From assembly GCF_037975245.1 (NCBI RefSeq), contig NC_092576.1, forward strand, positions 9,565,501 to 9,629,500: 64,000 nt of DNA, given 5' to 3'. Under the pieces are notes generated by a model. It searched no databases. It saw nothing but the letters and a program-made list of their open reading frames with translations, and had not been told where the DNA came from. Source of the DNA: Apostichopus japonicus. Taxonomy: Eukaryota; Echinodermata; Holothuroidea; Aspidochirotida; Stichopodidae. The translations under genes were made by a program, and so were the position numbers. Shown here in pieces: positions 41,122 through 53,434 of this stretch. Numbering within the stretch: position 1 is the first letter of the stretch; each line of letters starts with the position of its first letter.

Positions 41122-42314
41122 TACATACCCAATAAGTGTGATAGCAGCTTCCCATGGATGCATTCTGAAAGTGCTGCACTGACAGCCACTGGGCTAATTA
41201 TTATGATGTTGAAACTGTTTTTCAAAACGTAAGGTGTGATCAGCAAAACTACTGTTTCGATGAAGGTTGATGCTTATTAAGCGATACTGTTTAACTGCAA
41301 CAATTCAGATATATCAGCAAAAATTTGTTCACGGTTTATTTAATTTTCAGGGAGAACATGAAACTACTATTTTAATTTCTCTTTGCCCTTGTTGATGATA
41401 TGTGTGAACCAATTGTGTTTTTACTGTACACTTACATTGTATACTGTATTTTGAACAATATTAATCGATCATATCCAGAAGGATTTATACTGTACGGTAA
41501 GTATTACTGTAGTACTATTAATACTATATTCTCACAATTTTTTTGGTTCCATATATGTGCAAAAGTTATACATTATTCACCTCTAAGCGTTAGAATGCTG
41601 TGTTTGATTGTCATGTTGTAACTTTTACCTACCTGTAGATAGGCTGTTAAATATAACAGGAAGTCCCTACCTTTTTATTTATAAGAGGTTTTTGGTCTTC
41701 AAACCTTGCTTAAACATTTATGAAGTGTGTGCGAGTATGGGTGTGGTGGAGAATTCCAGGTAATCTGAAAGCATCGTAAGAAATACTGTAAGTTCATGAT
41801 ATCTCATGTTTTTGTCTTCATATCGGAATACCATGTTTAGCTTACTGTATTGTGGATCACTGAGGATTACATGAAATGTTCTTCAAGACACAAATGTAAG
41901 GCAGTATAAAAGTACTTGATTCCCTAGACACTCTGCGAGCAACACTTGTCTAAGTACTACTGTATTTCAAAATTTCTGAAACAGTTTGCCGGTAGGCTTT
42001 TGGACCACGTACAGCAGTAAAGGTTTGTACTGTACATAGTCAGCTTGTATGCTTTTGATATATAATATTTAATAATATTTTCATAGTTATCTAAGGTGTA
42101 TTTCTGTATGGAATTACTTTTGTTAACTACTCTACTGTATGTTGTTTCCATAGGATGGGGGAGGGGGGGGAGAAATGTGTTGTTTGATACTTTTGAAGTA
42201 ATTGGACATCCTTCATTAAATCAAGTGAAGTGAAAGATTGAAACAAAAGAGGATTTTCCCAATTGGCAGACAATGTAACAGTTATAATCTGAGAGAGCAA
42301 ACATTTTTTTTATA

Positions 42315-42490
42315 TTTTAAAACTTTTTAATAGTTGTAAATTCCATCTCAAATATCTTATCCTTAATTTAAGATACAGTATATAGTTAATTGGATGGAAC
42401 CTACAGTAGAGTGGTCTGACAGAGTTTGCTCAACCATCTCATACTCTGTCAGTATTCTCTGCAAAATTTACATCAAAATGAAACTTTTTT
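42315..42490 (-). repeat. Right arm of a long inverted repeat pair
   Basis: This is the reverse-complement match to 40540-40705 with modest divergence. It could be one end of a roughly 2-kb foldback element or simply a second, inverted copy of a dispersed repeat. Confidence 0.75.
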
Positions 42491-42689
42491 TGTGGTTCCT
42501 TGTTATTTTTCTTATTTAATATGAACAAGTGTTTGAAATATTATGCACTTGTACAGTACATTGATATATAACAACTACAGTATGTTGTGAAGTACTCAAA
42601 ACTCTAGACACATTGATTGCACAGTACTGTATAACAAGGTACAAAATGTGCACATTTCGCATTACAGCACCTTACAAGTACAGTACATC

Positions 42690-44128
42690 ATGCAGTGCAC
42701 GGTACACATTTTGCAGTACAGTGCAGTACAGCACTACAAGTACAGTACATCGTGCAGTGCATGGTACACATTTTGCAGTACAGTGCAGTACAGCACTACA
42801 AGTACAGTACATCGTGCAGTGCACGGTACACATTTTGCATTACAGTGCAGTACAGCACTACAAGTACAATACATCGTGCAGTGCACGGTACACATTTTGC
42901 AGTGCAGTACAGCACTACAAGCACAATACTACGTGCAGTGCATTGTACTATTCACATTTTGCAGTACAGTGCAGTACAGCACTACAAGTACAGTACATCG
43001 TGCAGTGCACGGTACCAAATTTGCAGTACAGCACTGTACAAGTACAGAACATCGTGCAGTGCACGGTACCAGTTTTGCAGTACAGTGCAGTACAGCACTT
43101 CAAGTACAGTACAGCGTGCAGTGCATGGTACACATTTTGCAGTACAGTGCAGTACAGCACTACAAGTACAGCATAGCGTGCAGTGCACAGTACCAATTTT
43201 GCAGTTCAGCGCTGTACAAGTACAGGACATCTTGCAGTGCACGGTACACATTTTGCAGTACAGTACAGCACTACAAGTACAGTACATCGTGCAGTGCATG
43301 GTACACATTTTGCAGTGCAGTACAGCACTACAAGTACAATACTACGTGCAGTGCATTGTACTATTCACATTTTGCAGTACAGTGCAGTACAGCACTACAA
43401 GTACAGTACATCGTGCAGTGCACGGTACCAAATTTGCAGTACAGCACTGTACAAGTACAGAACATCGTGCATTGCACGGTACCAGTTTTGCAGTACAGTG
43501 CAGTACAGCACTTCAGGTACAGTACAGCATGCAGTGCATGGTACACATTTTGCAGTACAGTGCAGTACAGCACTACAAGTACAGCACAGCGTGCAGTGCA
43601 CAGTACCAATTTTGCAGTTTAGCGCTGTACAAGTACAGTACAGTACATCGTGCAGTGCACGGTACACATTTTGCAGTACAGTGCAGTACAGCACTACAAA
43701 TACAGTACATCGTGCAGTGCATGGTACACATTTTGCAGTGCAGTACAGCACTACAAGTACAATACTACGTGCAGTGCATTGTACTATTCACATTTTGCAG
43801 TACAGTGCAGTACAGCACTACAAGTACAGTACATCGTGCAGTGCACGGTACCAAATTTGCAATATAGCACTGTACAAGTACAGAACATCGTGCAGTGCAC
43901 GGTACCAGTTTTGCAGTACAGTGCAGTACAGCACTTCAAGTACAGTACAGCATGCAGTGCATGGTACACATTTTGCAGTACAGTGCAGTACAGCACTACA
44001 AGTACAGCACAGCGTGCAGTGCACAGTACCAATTTTGCAGTTCAGCGCTGTACAAGTACAGTACAGTACATCGTGCAGTGCACGGTACACATTTTGCAGT
44101 ACTATATTGTACAGGTACAGTACAACAA
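42690..44128. repeat. GTAC-rich satellite, about 60-bp unit with higher-order repeats
   Basis: The basic unit (about 60-62 bp) combines CATTTTGCAGTACAGTGCAG, TACAGCACTACAAGTACA and TCGTGCAGTGCACGGTAC. Variants recur as a block of seven units. The GTGCATTGTACTATTCACAT variant appears near 42937, 43350 and 43775, giving a higher-order period of about 413-423 bp, roughly three times. All three plus frames stay open for 300-390 codons and the minus frames also partly. Nothing protein-like is encoded. Confidence 0.95.
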
Positions 44129-44202
44129 GTAATAAAGTACAATGATATTTGCAAGAAATGGGATCTGTTCAGAATGAATCCCATTAATCTTTTACTGTGC
44201 TG

Positions 44203-44373
44203 TCAGGACAGGGCAAGTTTGAAAGTGCCATCTTGGGCAAAGAAATCTGACATTTTCCCATCTATGGTGGGAGTGAGGTCATTGGTGATAACTCCTGTCT
44301 GGAGGTCCATGAACATTTCTTAAATGTCGTCCTTAGGGGTCCGTGAATGGACATACACAAGGTTGAGAAGATA
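44203..44373 (-). pseudogene. Unassigned coding-like fragment with internal stop
   Basis: After an acceptor-like TTGAGCTTGCAG, the minus strand reads YLLNLVYVHSRTPKDDI, a TAA stop (44320-44322), then 38 further codons including FMDLQTGVITNDL and GKMSDFFAQDGTFKLA. It ends at TGA (44203-44205). Codon choice looks coding, unlike the AT-rich surroundings. I do not recognise the family. It could be a dead exon or a transposon piece. The plus strand is also partly open here, so orientation is not certain. Confidence 0.35.
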
Positions 44374-44399
44374 CTGCAAGCTCAAAACAGTTCTCTTCT

Positions 44400-47300
44400 G
44401 ATGTATAATGTTTGGATATTACTGTTAAAAGAAGAAAACTAGAATAGCCATATCTAGTTTTCATAGGAACGAGTTTCAACATAGCTTCTCAGAAAAAAAA
44501 GAGGGGGAATGGGGGGGGGGGGGGTCGGAGGGGAAGAGAAGAGAATAAAGCTATCAACATAGGTATTTCATTCACTCATCTTAGAAACCTTTTCACAGCC
44601 ATTATTGTCATCAATGCCGTTTGCATGCAAGCCTCCCCGTATCAAAATCCTGTCGTGTTAGGCATTGGCCATTTGCAGGAACTGTGAGGGTTTCCTGTTA
44701 CTATGGAACATGTGTTGAAACGCTTTGTGCCAAACTAAATTTAGCTCCTGCCCTCGGTTTGTCCACATCCCATTGATTACCTCGATTTAAAACTGGTGTG
44801 TTGTGTGACAATGTACAGCAGCTCTATATATATATACAGTAGATATGTGATCTGAAAACACTCTGAATGAATTGGGTTGATTGTACTTCAGTTAGGTGAC
44901 TTGTACATTGTGTTTGGCCGATACAGTTAGGTGTATATATATGTTTTACAACTGAGCTCTGAAGTGCTTAATTTAAATTGTCCTTTTTAAATCCAATCTG
45001 TGGTACATACACCCTATTAGATAGAATCTTGGTTATTTGAAAGTGGTTACTCAAGGTTTGCTTTTATGATGTTTCCTTAGTACTTGATTGTTATTAACTA
45101 ATTTATGATTAATTACATTGGTCAAACATCATTTGTCTATAAATGACCTATACTTTCATACTTTTTGTATTGCTTTTCTTTCCTACCTTAATTTTTTTTT
45201 TTTTAATATTCGTATGAGTTTCTTATTTATATTGTTTGAAATTTGGACTAGAATAAACTGAACTGAACATATCGTAAATTGCATCATGAAAATTTGACGA
45301 AATCGCAGTTACATCTTAGTTTCTGTGCAGCCATAGATGTTAGATGCCTATCAAAAAACAGTACAAAAATTCCCCCCAAAAAATACAAATAAAGAACAGC
45401 AACAAAGAAGTTGAAGTAAAGAAAGAGAAGAAAAAAGAAAAGAAAAAATAATTGTGAGAAAAAACTGGTAGCTTCTAAAAAGCCTACTACTGCACGTTAC
45501 TTTTAATTCAACCCTGTATTTTAGTTGTATAGCAGTTGCCCTATATGCTTTTCTTGGCAACATTTGGTCAAATCTAGAAGGCAGTCATAGTTATGATCAT
45601 AAATTGTAATTCATCTTTTATTTTGAGTAATACATTACTTGGTAGAAATTTTGGACTGAACTGGGGAAAAAAGAAAGGAAAAAACAAATTCAGCTTGCCA
45701 TCGCTTAATGTTATCTATATACAGAGTACAGTATATATTGTACCATATGACAGTGTAAAGTACTGTACATACAGTACAGTAGCTGCTCCCTTCTTCATGA
45801 TGTGAGATAATCTTATACATTTCAAGGCCACATGCTTGTATGTACAGCATATAACACATGATATACACAGTATATATATATATGGCATCTTGATTCACTG
45901 TACATGTTTCATTGCATGCCCTGCTACTGATCGGGTCTTACAATGCACATCGCATACCCACACAATTATTTGTTTGCTAATTTCCCTTGTATAATTTCAA
46001 TTTTTATATATTTTTTTTCTTTACTTCTTTTTTATATTATATTTTTGATTCATGTGTATTCATTTTATTCGCAGCACAGCTCACATTTTTTTTTATTGTG
46101 TGTATGCTCATCTTACATACTGTACATGTTCTATGTATATATACATGTACAGTTTCACATGCTCTCGGTATTACATACACTGCGAACTAACTGAGAGCAG
46201 TCCTAGCAACCCCACCATGCTTCACTATGCTGCACTGTACTACAGTACTTGCCATCTTGTTCATTAGTCTCATATATGTAGTAAAGAGTAGTTTAGACCT
46301 GGATTCCTAGGTCAGTCCCTCGTTTTCTTTCGTTTTTATCATTTTTTTTTTTTTTTTTTTTTACTCAAATATCTGGGCCTTTAATTAACTATTCGTCATC
46401 TGGCTTTCTCAGATCTACAATACAAATCTTTGTAATGTGAGTGGAAGCTATAATACTCAGCTAAGCTGTGGATGAAAGGATTCTAGCATCGAAGAAAAAG
46501 ACAAAAAATCCATAATGTACGTGAAATGGAAGGTGACAATGGAAAGGATTTCTTCCCCATTTTTTCCTTTGGCCAAAAAAAAAAAAAGTAAAGGAAAAAA
46601 AAATGGGGAGACCTAGGGAAAGTTATTTAACGGCATATTTTAGGACAATGGGAAGGGATTATGTGAAACATGTGGTAATCTGTTAGGTCATTGCTTGGAT
46701 TAATAGTAAGGCTTTGTTCAGTTAATCCTCTAAATCCCAATACACAGTGCTATGCATTCAATAGAGTTATCAGTCGATAGGGTATTCAAGGTGTCATTTG
46801 TACAGCACAGGAGGTCGAGCTTTATACTCTGTATGTGGTGGGGGGGGGGGGAAGGGAAGGAGGGTGAGAGGTTCCTCATGGGAGCGAGCCTGATTCTTTA
46901 ATACTCTCCGGAACGATCTAAAATGAAATGTCTTGTATCGGTTTGGTGTCTTTTTTAATATCAGCCAGAAGAATATTACTTTTTTATGATTTTACGAGGC
47001 CATGCAAGTCACATGGTGCCTTAGTGAGGAGCCGATTGGATTACTACAGTACAACTGTATGTACACTTAAGGTCAGGTGGCAAATGCAATTTTTACCAGA
47101 CAAGTTTGAGCTCATTTGGATTTTTTATTTGTTTGGAAAGACCATTTCTGATAAGAAAACTATGGATATCTGCAAAATCAGCCAGGGCTCGAAACTCACA
47201 TCATCCCAGATGATAGGCTTTTCATTGCTTCTAATGCCATAGCCTTTATTCTAGGTTAATTTCTCTCGAACATAGCACTGCTTTAGTCTGTGAACACTGA

Positions 47301-49180
47301 AAGTTATTGAAAAACGAAATTGGAAAAAAACTCTGAAAGAGGTTGGATCGGCTGAAGCATTATCTGGTAACTTACAAATTATTACAACTAAAAGAAATTG
47401 ATGGTAAAATGCTCAGTAATTGTTTATGTGACTGTTGACATATTGTTTTTACATTACAGTACAGTAATGTTTACAGTACAGTACAGTAATTTTTGCTGTA
47501 CAGTGTTTTCACATTACAGTACAGTGTTTTTACAGTACAGTATCTAGTACTGCTCAAGCTGCATTTTGAGTTGAGTTAAAACCACAATGTGTTGGTTTTC
47601 AAATAGCTTACAGTAGGATATATGTACAGTATGTAATCTCTCTTACCTAACTGTGCAAACCGAAATTGTACCAGGAACGATAATAGTACAGGTGAAGACT
47701 TCAAGGCTTGAAACCCAACCCCCCCTGTCCCCCACCCCCCTGTCTCCCACCCAAAATTTTTTGAGATACTGTTCATTGTTCCAGTCCTAGAATTTCACAA
47801 TTTTAACTACTTGCTAAAAATGAAAACTTGGTTTATACTTAATCTTCTGGCTAAAATCATTTAAAAAACAAACAAATTTTGACTGTAATTTTCCTGTCAA
47901 CACGAACAAAACAATTACTGTACAGGCTTTGAGAGCAGGTTGCAGCTCAATAATATTTGCTGATAATGATGAAAATGAACACAGCCAGGGTAATGTCATG
48001 TACAGCAATCCCACTGATTTTTGTGACTGGCGATTAATTGTTAACGGAGTAATTACCATGTGTTTAAGTTATTAATCGATGTGTATTTGGCGGGGAAATA
48101 ATTGTCAGCTGTAGTGTCTCTTGTTTTTTGACTGCCGACAAATAGCAAAATCCACTGGCTCTCAGCCAGTAAAATACTGTAGCCTGGATTTTGAAGCCTG
48201 GATTTTCTGGTTAACTAGTTAATATCTTGTATACATGGGACAGCTACAATACTACTACTAGCAGGACTTTGTAACCATGTGAATCTCTTAGTCAGAATGA
48301 AGGCTAGCCATTTCTACATGTCCATATACAGTACTGTAGTATTACACACATGTGACTTGTTGAGATACATGTACTAACACCAGCACAAAGTGCAACCCAG
48401 ATCTGCATTTGCCAGGTTAAATAACAACATTTTTCCAAGGTTTATACGTATCCAAATCGAAAGTGCTGCAATGTATAAAATGGCACTTTCCAAAAGAAAT
48501 GGGGATGGAAGAAGTTTTATGTGTACACTTTAAAGTGTTTTAATTTAGGACAACATAGACAACACACACAAACATGTACATAAACACAAAGGTGGGTTTA
48601 AATTGGAATGAATATGCATACAGTATATGTCCGTGTCACATGATGTCACTTGATGATGAAGATACTGTATCAGATAGCCTTAGTATTTGTTCACTTATCA
48701 TATTTGAGTTACTCATGCTATTGTACATTGTACATGTCCGTTATCATATCCATCACTAGCACTATGCTAGGCAACATTGGCCAGTGTGGTGTACACACAC
48801 ACTGTAGATGGAAAACATACAATGGTTTAATATAGACTATTATTATAGTGTTCAGACTTTGTGTAGCAATTTTGAAGTACTATGGTTTCTGTGCACAGAA
48901 CTGCTGTGTTTATTTTTGCATATATGTACAGTATATAGTGCAATTTGCTCAGATTATTGGATAGCATTTTGCAGTGGGATACTGCATAAATCATGCCCTG
49001 ATGATTGCATAGATCTAGTAATCTCACCATTTTAGCATGCATTCTACTGTACATTAGAATTTTATGATAACAATAGATTAAATGCCTTGTCCTTCCAACA
49101 TTAAAAATGATAATGAGTAACATTTGGCTGCCAATCTATACATGTTAGAGTAATCAAGACTTGTGGCATAGATCTCCAAA
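44400..49180. other. No gene; TACAGTA-rich sequence
   Basis: No exon is recognisable. Short words TACAGTA, ACAGTACAGT and TACTGTA are conspicuous, for example at 45720-45785 and 47455-47545. Poly-G runs lie at 44512-44522 and 46842-46851, and a poly-T run at about 46344-46363. Confidence 0.5.
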
Positions 49181-49186
49181 ATGATA

Positions 49187-49303
49187 TTAGATATTCCTTA
49201 GCTGTTTAGGGAAGTCGTTGATCAGTGCAGTGTATCTCTCTATCGTGTTGACCAGGGATGATCGGTTGGGACCTGACTGTGTAGCCTTTGCAGCAATCGT
49301 TCT
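49187..49303 (-). other. Possible unidentified terminal exon, 38 codons
   Basis: On the minus strand, after an acceptor-like CAACAG, an open stretch reads RTIAAKATQSGPNRSSLVNT, then IERYTALINDFPKQL, and stops at 49187-49189. Composition and codon choice look coding and are distinctly less AT-rich than the flanks. No domain is recognised, and no partner exon was found. A transposon remnant or chance is equally possible. Confidence 0.3.
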
Positions 49304-49888
49304 CTGTTGTGATTTGTTTGGGTTTCATCTCTGGAAATAACCAGATGATGAGAGGAAATTGAATATAACAGGTTTGTTTTTTCGTGTGGTGCAATGAATA
49401 CATAATAAATGTATTATCATCATATCCCGACTGTCTTTACACGTGATACATTTTGCAAACCAGAGCTCAAAAAAAGTTTGGCGCTTTTTGAGCCAGAGAG
49501 ATGGTTAGCAGCAATGAGAAAAGTCACAGTTGGAATCAAGTCTGGCGATTAAAATTAGGCCAAGACAGGGGTTGTGAGCAATCCCATGAATTTTCCAGCC
49601 ATTATACTGTAGTGAAATTGTGGCATACTGAAACCCTCTGTAAACAACGACAGCAAATGTCTTTCAGAGCTCACAAATACTGGCCAATTAAATGCAATGA
49701 GTACAAACCCATGCCATAATTTTGAAAATAACACAGCATCATCATCATCATTCATAAATGGTTTGACCACCTTATTTTCTTCAAAGTCCCGTACAGCTCA
49801 TCTATCTGATGAGAATTTTTTTCTTTCTCGTCTGTTTGTCCGTGCGTTACATCTCATGAGATGTCAGTCTGTCCGTACTGTCTGTACA

Positions 49889-49923
49889 ACCATGGAGCTA
49901 TAAACAGTTTATAGCTCCATGGT
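49889..49923. repeat. CCATGGAGCTATAA hairpin, copy 2
   Basis: Perfect 17-bp arms (49889-49905 and 49907-49923) lie around one unpaired A. The core matches the hairpin at 17203-17238. Confidence 0.85.
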
Positions 49924-51005
49924 ACAACTGATCAATGAGAATTACTTTCCTTTTTGCCGTACGATATATTTTGGCAAATACCTGGCTCTAGACCAGTTTG
50001 AAGTGGCTTAAGAAATGCCCATGATGATGTAAAGGTTCTTGGAAGCTGCTTCTGGTTCACAATGAGGAAACCTTGAAATGTGTAAGCTCTGCTGCATTGA
50101 GTACTTTTGGCTATATAGATAGAGAGAGAGAGAGAGCGCCAGGCTTACAGTACAGTGTAGCTATCTCTCATCTGAAAATAAGTTTTGTTTACAAACCTCG
50201 ATGCCAAACAACTTGGCATGGAGTACCACATCTTCAGGGTAATAAAGTCATGTGGTACAAGACAAATATATACTCTGACTGAGTTTTTTCAACTTTGAAC
50301 ACTTTAAATACATACTGTACATTAAGCACATGTACATGCATACATGTATACATATTTACCATATGAATTTGTCAGAATTTAGCACTGACTGTTCCATACA
50401 TGTACTGTAGTACAGTTTGCCCATGAACAATAGCAGTGTTTCATTTTTTTTATTGTTTTTATATTTTTTTAAAAGAATTCTCTGTATCCATTTTGAAGAT
50501 AACCGTCTTTCTTTGTTTTACTGATTTGATCAACATTCCATTCCCTTGACACATCAGTTCGTGTAGAATCGGGGGATGTAAACATCGCCCGCATTTAAGA
50601 TGAACAAATAACAAACATGGCAGTTTTCTCACAAATAAATCTGGTACAATTACTCTGTTATCCCTTAAAGGTTAGGAGGACATTTACAGTACTACACAAA
50701 CTGTAGTTAACATTCCATTCAGTTTTTGTTTGTTTACACCTGTTGCTATGTATTATGTATGCAGTACAGTAGGCTATTGAAACATTTCAGGGTAACAAAG
50801 TCCTTAAATAAATGTCTCTCTTTGGTATCATTTTATATCTGCAGTAGGTACAGTACTGTTCTGTACAAGTGTAGGAACTATATATGTGATGATATCAGTG
50901 ACATTCACATTTTGTGTACTGTGGCTACACATGTGGAGGTTTCTGAAAAAATTGGGGTTTCCATAAAATACTGAAAATCCTATAGTTCAGCATGTGCAAA
51001 TTTGA
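49924..51005. other. No gene recognised
   Basis: AT-rich sequence with a (GA)n run near 50118-50135 and several GTACAGTA words. No exon-like frame is seen. Confidence 0.5.
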
Positions 51006-51009
51006 AATG

Positions 51010-51315
51010 TGAAATTTTGCATAGCATTTCCGCATAGCATTCCTCCCATTTGGCATAGCATTCCCCCATTTTGCATAGCATTCCCCCCATTTTACATAGC
51101 ATTCCCCCATTTTACAAAGCATTCTCCCATTTTACATAGCATTCCCCATTTTACAAAGCATCCCCCATTTTGCATAGGATTCCCCATTTTACAAAGCATT
51201 CCCCCATTTTACATATTCCTCCATTTTACATAGTATTCCTCCATTTTACATAGTATTCCCCCAAATTAGCACTCTCCCATTTTACATAGTATTCCTCCAT
51301 TTTACATTGCATGTT
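51010..51315. repeat. About 20-bp minisatellite (CCCCATTTTACATAGCATT)
   Basis: About fifteen imperfect copies of a 17-21 bp unit based on CCCCATTTTACATAGCATT. Variants have GCATAG or ACAAAG in place of ACATAG. Open frames on both strands over it are artefacts. Confidence 0.92.
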
Positions 51316-51599
51316 ACCCATTTTTGCATTGCAGTAGGAGATGAAATTAATCCCTTTGATATTCTGTACCTTAACTTACCTTAACTAGTATGTTAATGTT
51401 TGAGATTAAGACTAGCCTCGTGTTTCATTCGAAGCAACAGTCTGAGGTGTCCCGAAACTGATTTATATCTGTCATTATGAAGAATTCAAATACGTAGGCA
51501 AATTGGCACCATTGATAGGATCAAATTAACCCCAGTTTATTAGTACAGTCCTCAGTTACTGTATACTCAGTTATTGCTGCTATGTAAAAGTATCTTCAA

Positions 51600-52160
51600 T
51601 TCTATGTCAAAAATTGTTGCGTTTGTCAAGTTTTGTGGATCTTTACCGTAAGCTTCAAGTGATGCACTTTAATTTGTTTTGGTTTGAGAAATGACCCTAG
51701 CAGATTATTCTAGCAGGTTCATCAATTGAAGTGACTGAATTATTAAGTCTAATACATGGGCAATCAAGTCAGTTCCTCATATGCAAAGCAATACCACTCA
51801 GGGAAAGGTCATGAATTTGTTGTCCTTACATGACATGTTTACTACTGTACATATGTACAGAGTACCCATTTGCTCTGTTGTCATTTTGTTTTTGTGGGTG
51901 GGTGGGGGGATGATGGTGGGATGGTTAGAATTTACAAAACAGAGGATTAATATCAACATTTGGGCCTGCACTGAGGAGCCAACTTCATCAACTTCTAAAG
52001 CCTAAAATGAGCATTGCAGACATTTACTGACATAGCATATTTTAAAGTTGAATCTGTTACCAACTGCTTTTGGTTTACCGAAAGGGAAACTATGGAGTTA
52101 AAGTCACTGTTACCGACCTTGTAAACTTGGACCACGGATTGCAAAGTCTGCAATGACTAT
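51600..52160 (+). repeat. Diverged duplicate of 38780-40030
   Basis: It carries GAGCCAACTTCATCA and AAAGGGAAACTATGGAGTT with TTACCGACC in the same order as the other copy. It lies just upstream of the 52286 hAT element. Confidence 0.55.
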
Positions 52161-52285
52161 AAAGCGGATTAGCAAAGTAGGTAGTTACTATTACAGTCCA
52201 AAGTTTTGATGTTTAAAGGACTACAAAATTAAGGAAGATGGTGGACGTCCTTCATAATTTCTTCAAAAACTCAGCGATATTTTTC

Positions 52286-52723
52286 TAGGGATGCACCGGA
52301 TATCCGGTCCGGCCGGACTATCCGGCCGGATAGTGAGCAATTATCCGGTTCCGGCCGGATATTTTTCAAAATCTAGCCGGATCTTTTTCAAAATCGGGCC
52401 GGATCTTTTTCAAAATCTGGCCTGAATTATTCCTTAAAAAGGTGTTGGTATTAACTTAAATCAATGTAAACTATTTCCAAAAATTAATAAAAACATTCAA
52501 AAAGTAAGGAAAAATTAGGTTTAACATGTTTAATTTAATTTTCTCAATGGTCTAACCCACTGTTTCTAAAGATCAACCAAAATAATACAACTACTGTAAT
52601 AATATGAAGCTATATCTACTTCTTATTAATGATTTTCTTTTGTGTAATGAAAAAATCCGGTTCCGTCCGGATTTTATCCGGCCGGATTTCATGTACTATC
52701 CGGCAAAATCCGGTACATCCCTA
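52286..52723. mobile_element. Non-autonomous hAT element, 438 bp
   Basis: The ends TAGGGATGCACCGGAT and ATCCGGTACATCCCTA are inverted repeats with one mismatch. The 8-bp duplication TATTTTTC (52278-52285 and 52724-52731) is perfect. CCGG and TCCGGCCGGAT words are reiterated inside both ends, probably as transposase binding sites. The middle is AT-rich with no gene. It lies about 0.7 kb upstream of the SHOC2 start codon. Confidence 0.9.
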
Positions 52724-52791
52724 TATTTTTCCAAACATGTATTTCTTCTGTTGTGATGACAGTTAAAACATTCCTTTCAACTTATTCACAG

Positions 52792-53434
52792 GTGTGACAG
52801 ACGAATTGTGGGCCGACACCGATCCAAATAAAAACAGGAGAAAAATACACCAATCGGAACGTGAAAGCCCCTTTAAGCTACCACCGTCTGACAGATTCCG
52901 GTTTCAAAATGGGTGAAATTTGGACGGTTACTACATAAGTGGGGCCTACGAACCTTTTTTTCGGTATCTTTCCCGACCGGTGCTTGGTAACCAGGTCCAT
53001 CCCTCTGTCAACGGAGTGTCGCGGAAGGTGTTATAGTCAAGCTGCACCCTAAGCGTGGCAGTGGAATTCTTGAAAAGCTGATGTTGTGATTCAAAGCATC
53101 AGTGTTTTGTAGATTAGAGGACTATTCATTCATTCAGGTGTGCTAATCTCCGATCTTGACTTTAAATCTATTCTCTCAGTCGAGCCGCTTCTCTGCCGAC
53201 CATTCTGACGAGGACCGTAAGTGCTGTGGATTTAAGAAGTTTAAAGAGAACAATGTGTAAGCATTTTTAAAGTGCAGATTAACACTATAAGACACGACAT
53301 AAAAAGTTCATCATTTATCGACTTGAATTTCCTAACAGGATCGAGAGAGAGAACTTTCCAAACTTTTGCTTTTAACTTGCCAATAAAACAATAAAAACAA
53401 ACAGTAAAGACAGTAAAAATAAGCCAGTTTCAGT
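52792..53434 (+). other. Likely 5' UTR portion of the first SHOC2 coding exon
   Basis: An acceptor-like CTTATTCACAG ends at 52791, and the sequence after it is less AT-rich up to the SHOC2 ATG. It includes a short upstream frame beginning ATGGGTGAAATTTGG near 52910. If this is a spliced UTR, an upstream exon exists elsewhere (candidate 37333-37488). The region could instead be the core promoter. Confidence 0.35.

Noticed and set aside
42613-44323. Overlapping plus-strand frames of up to 390 codons, with minus-strand frames of up to 118 codons
   Set aside because: They lie in a tandem satellite whose unit lacks stops in several frames. The same peptide repeats in every frame, and there is no start context or domain.
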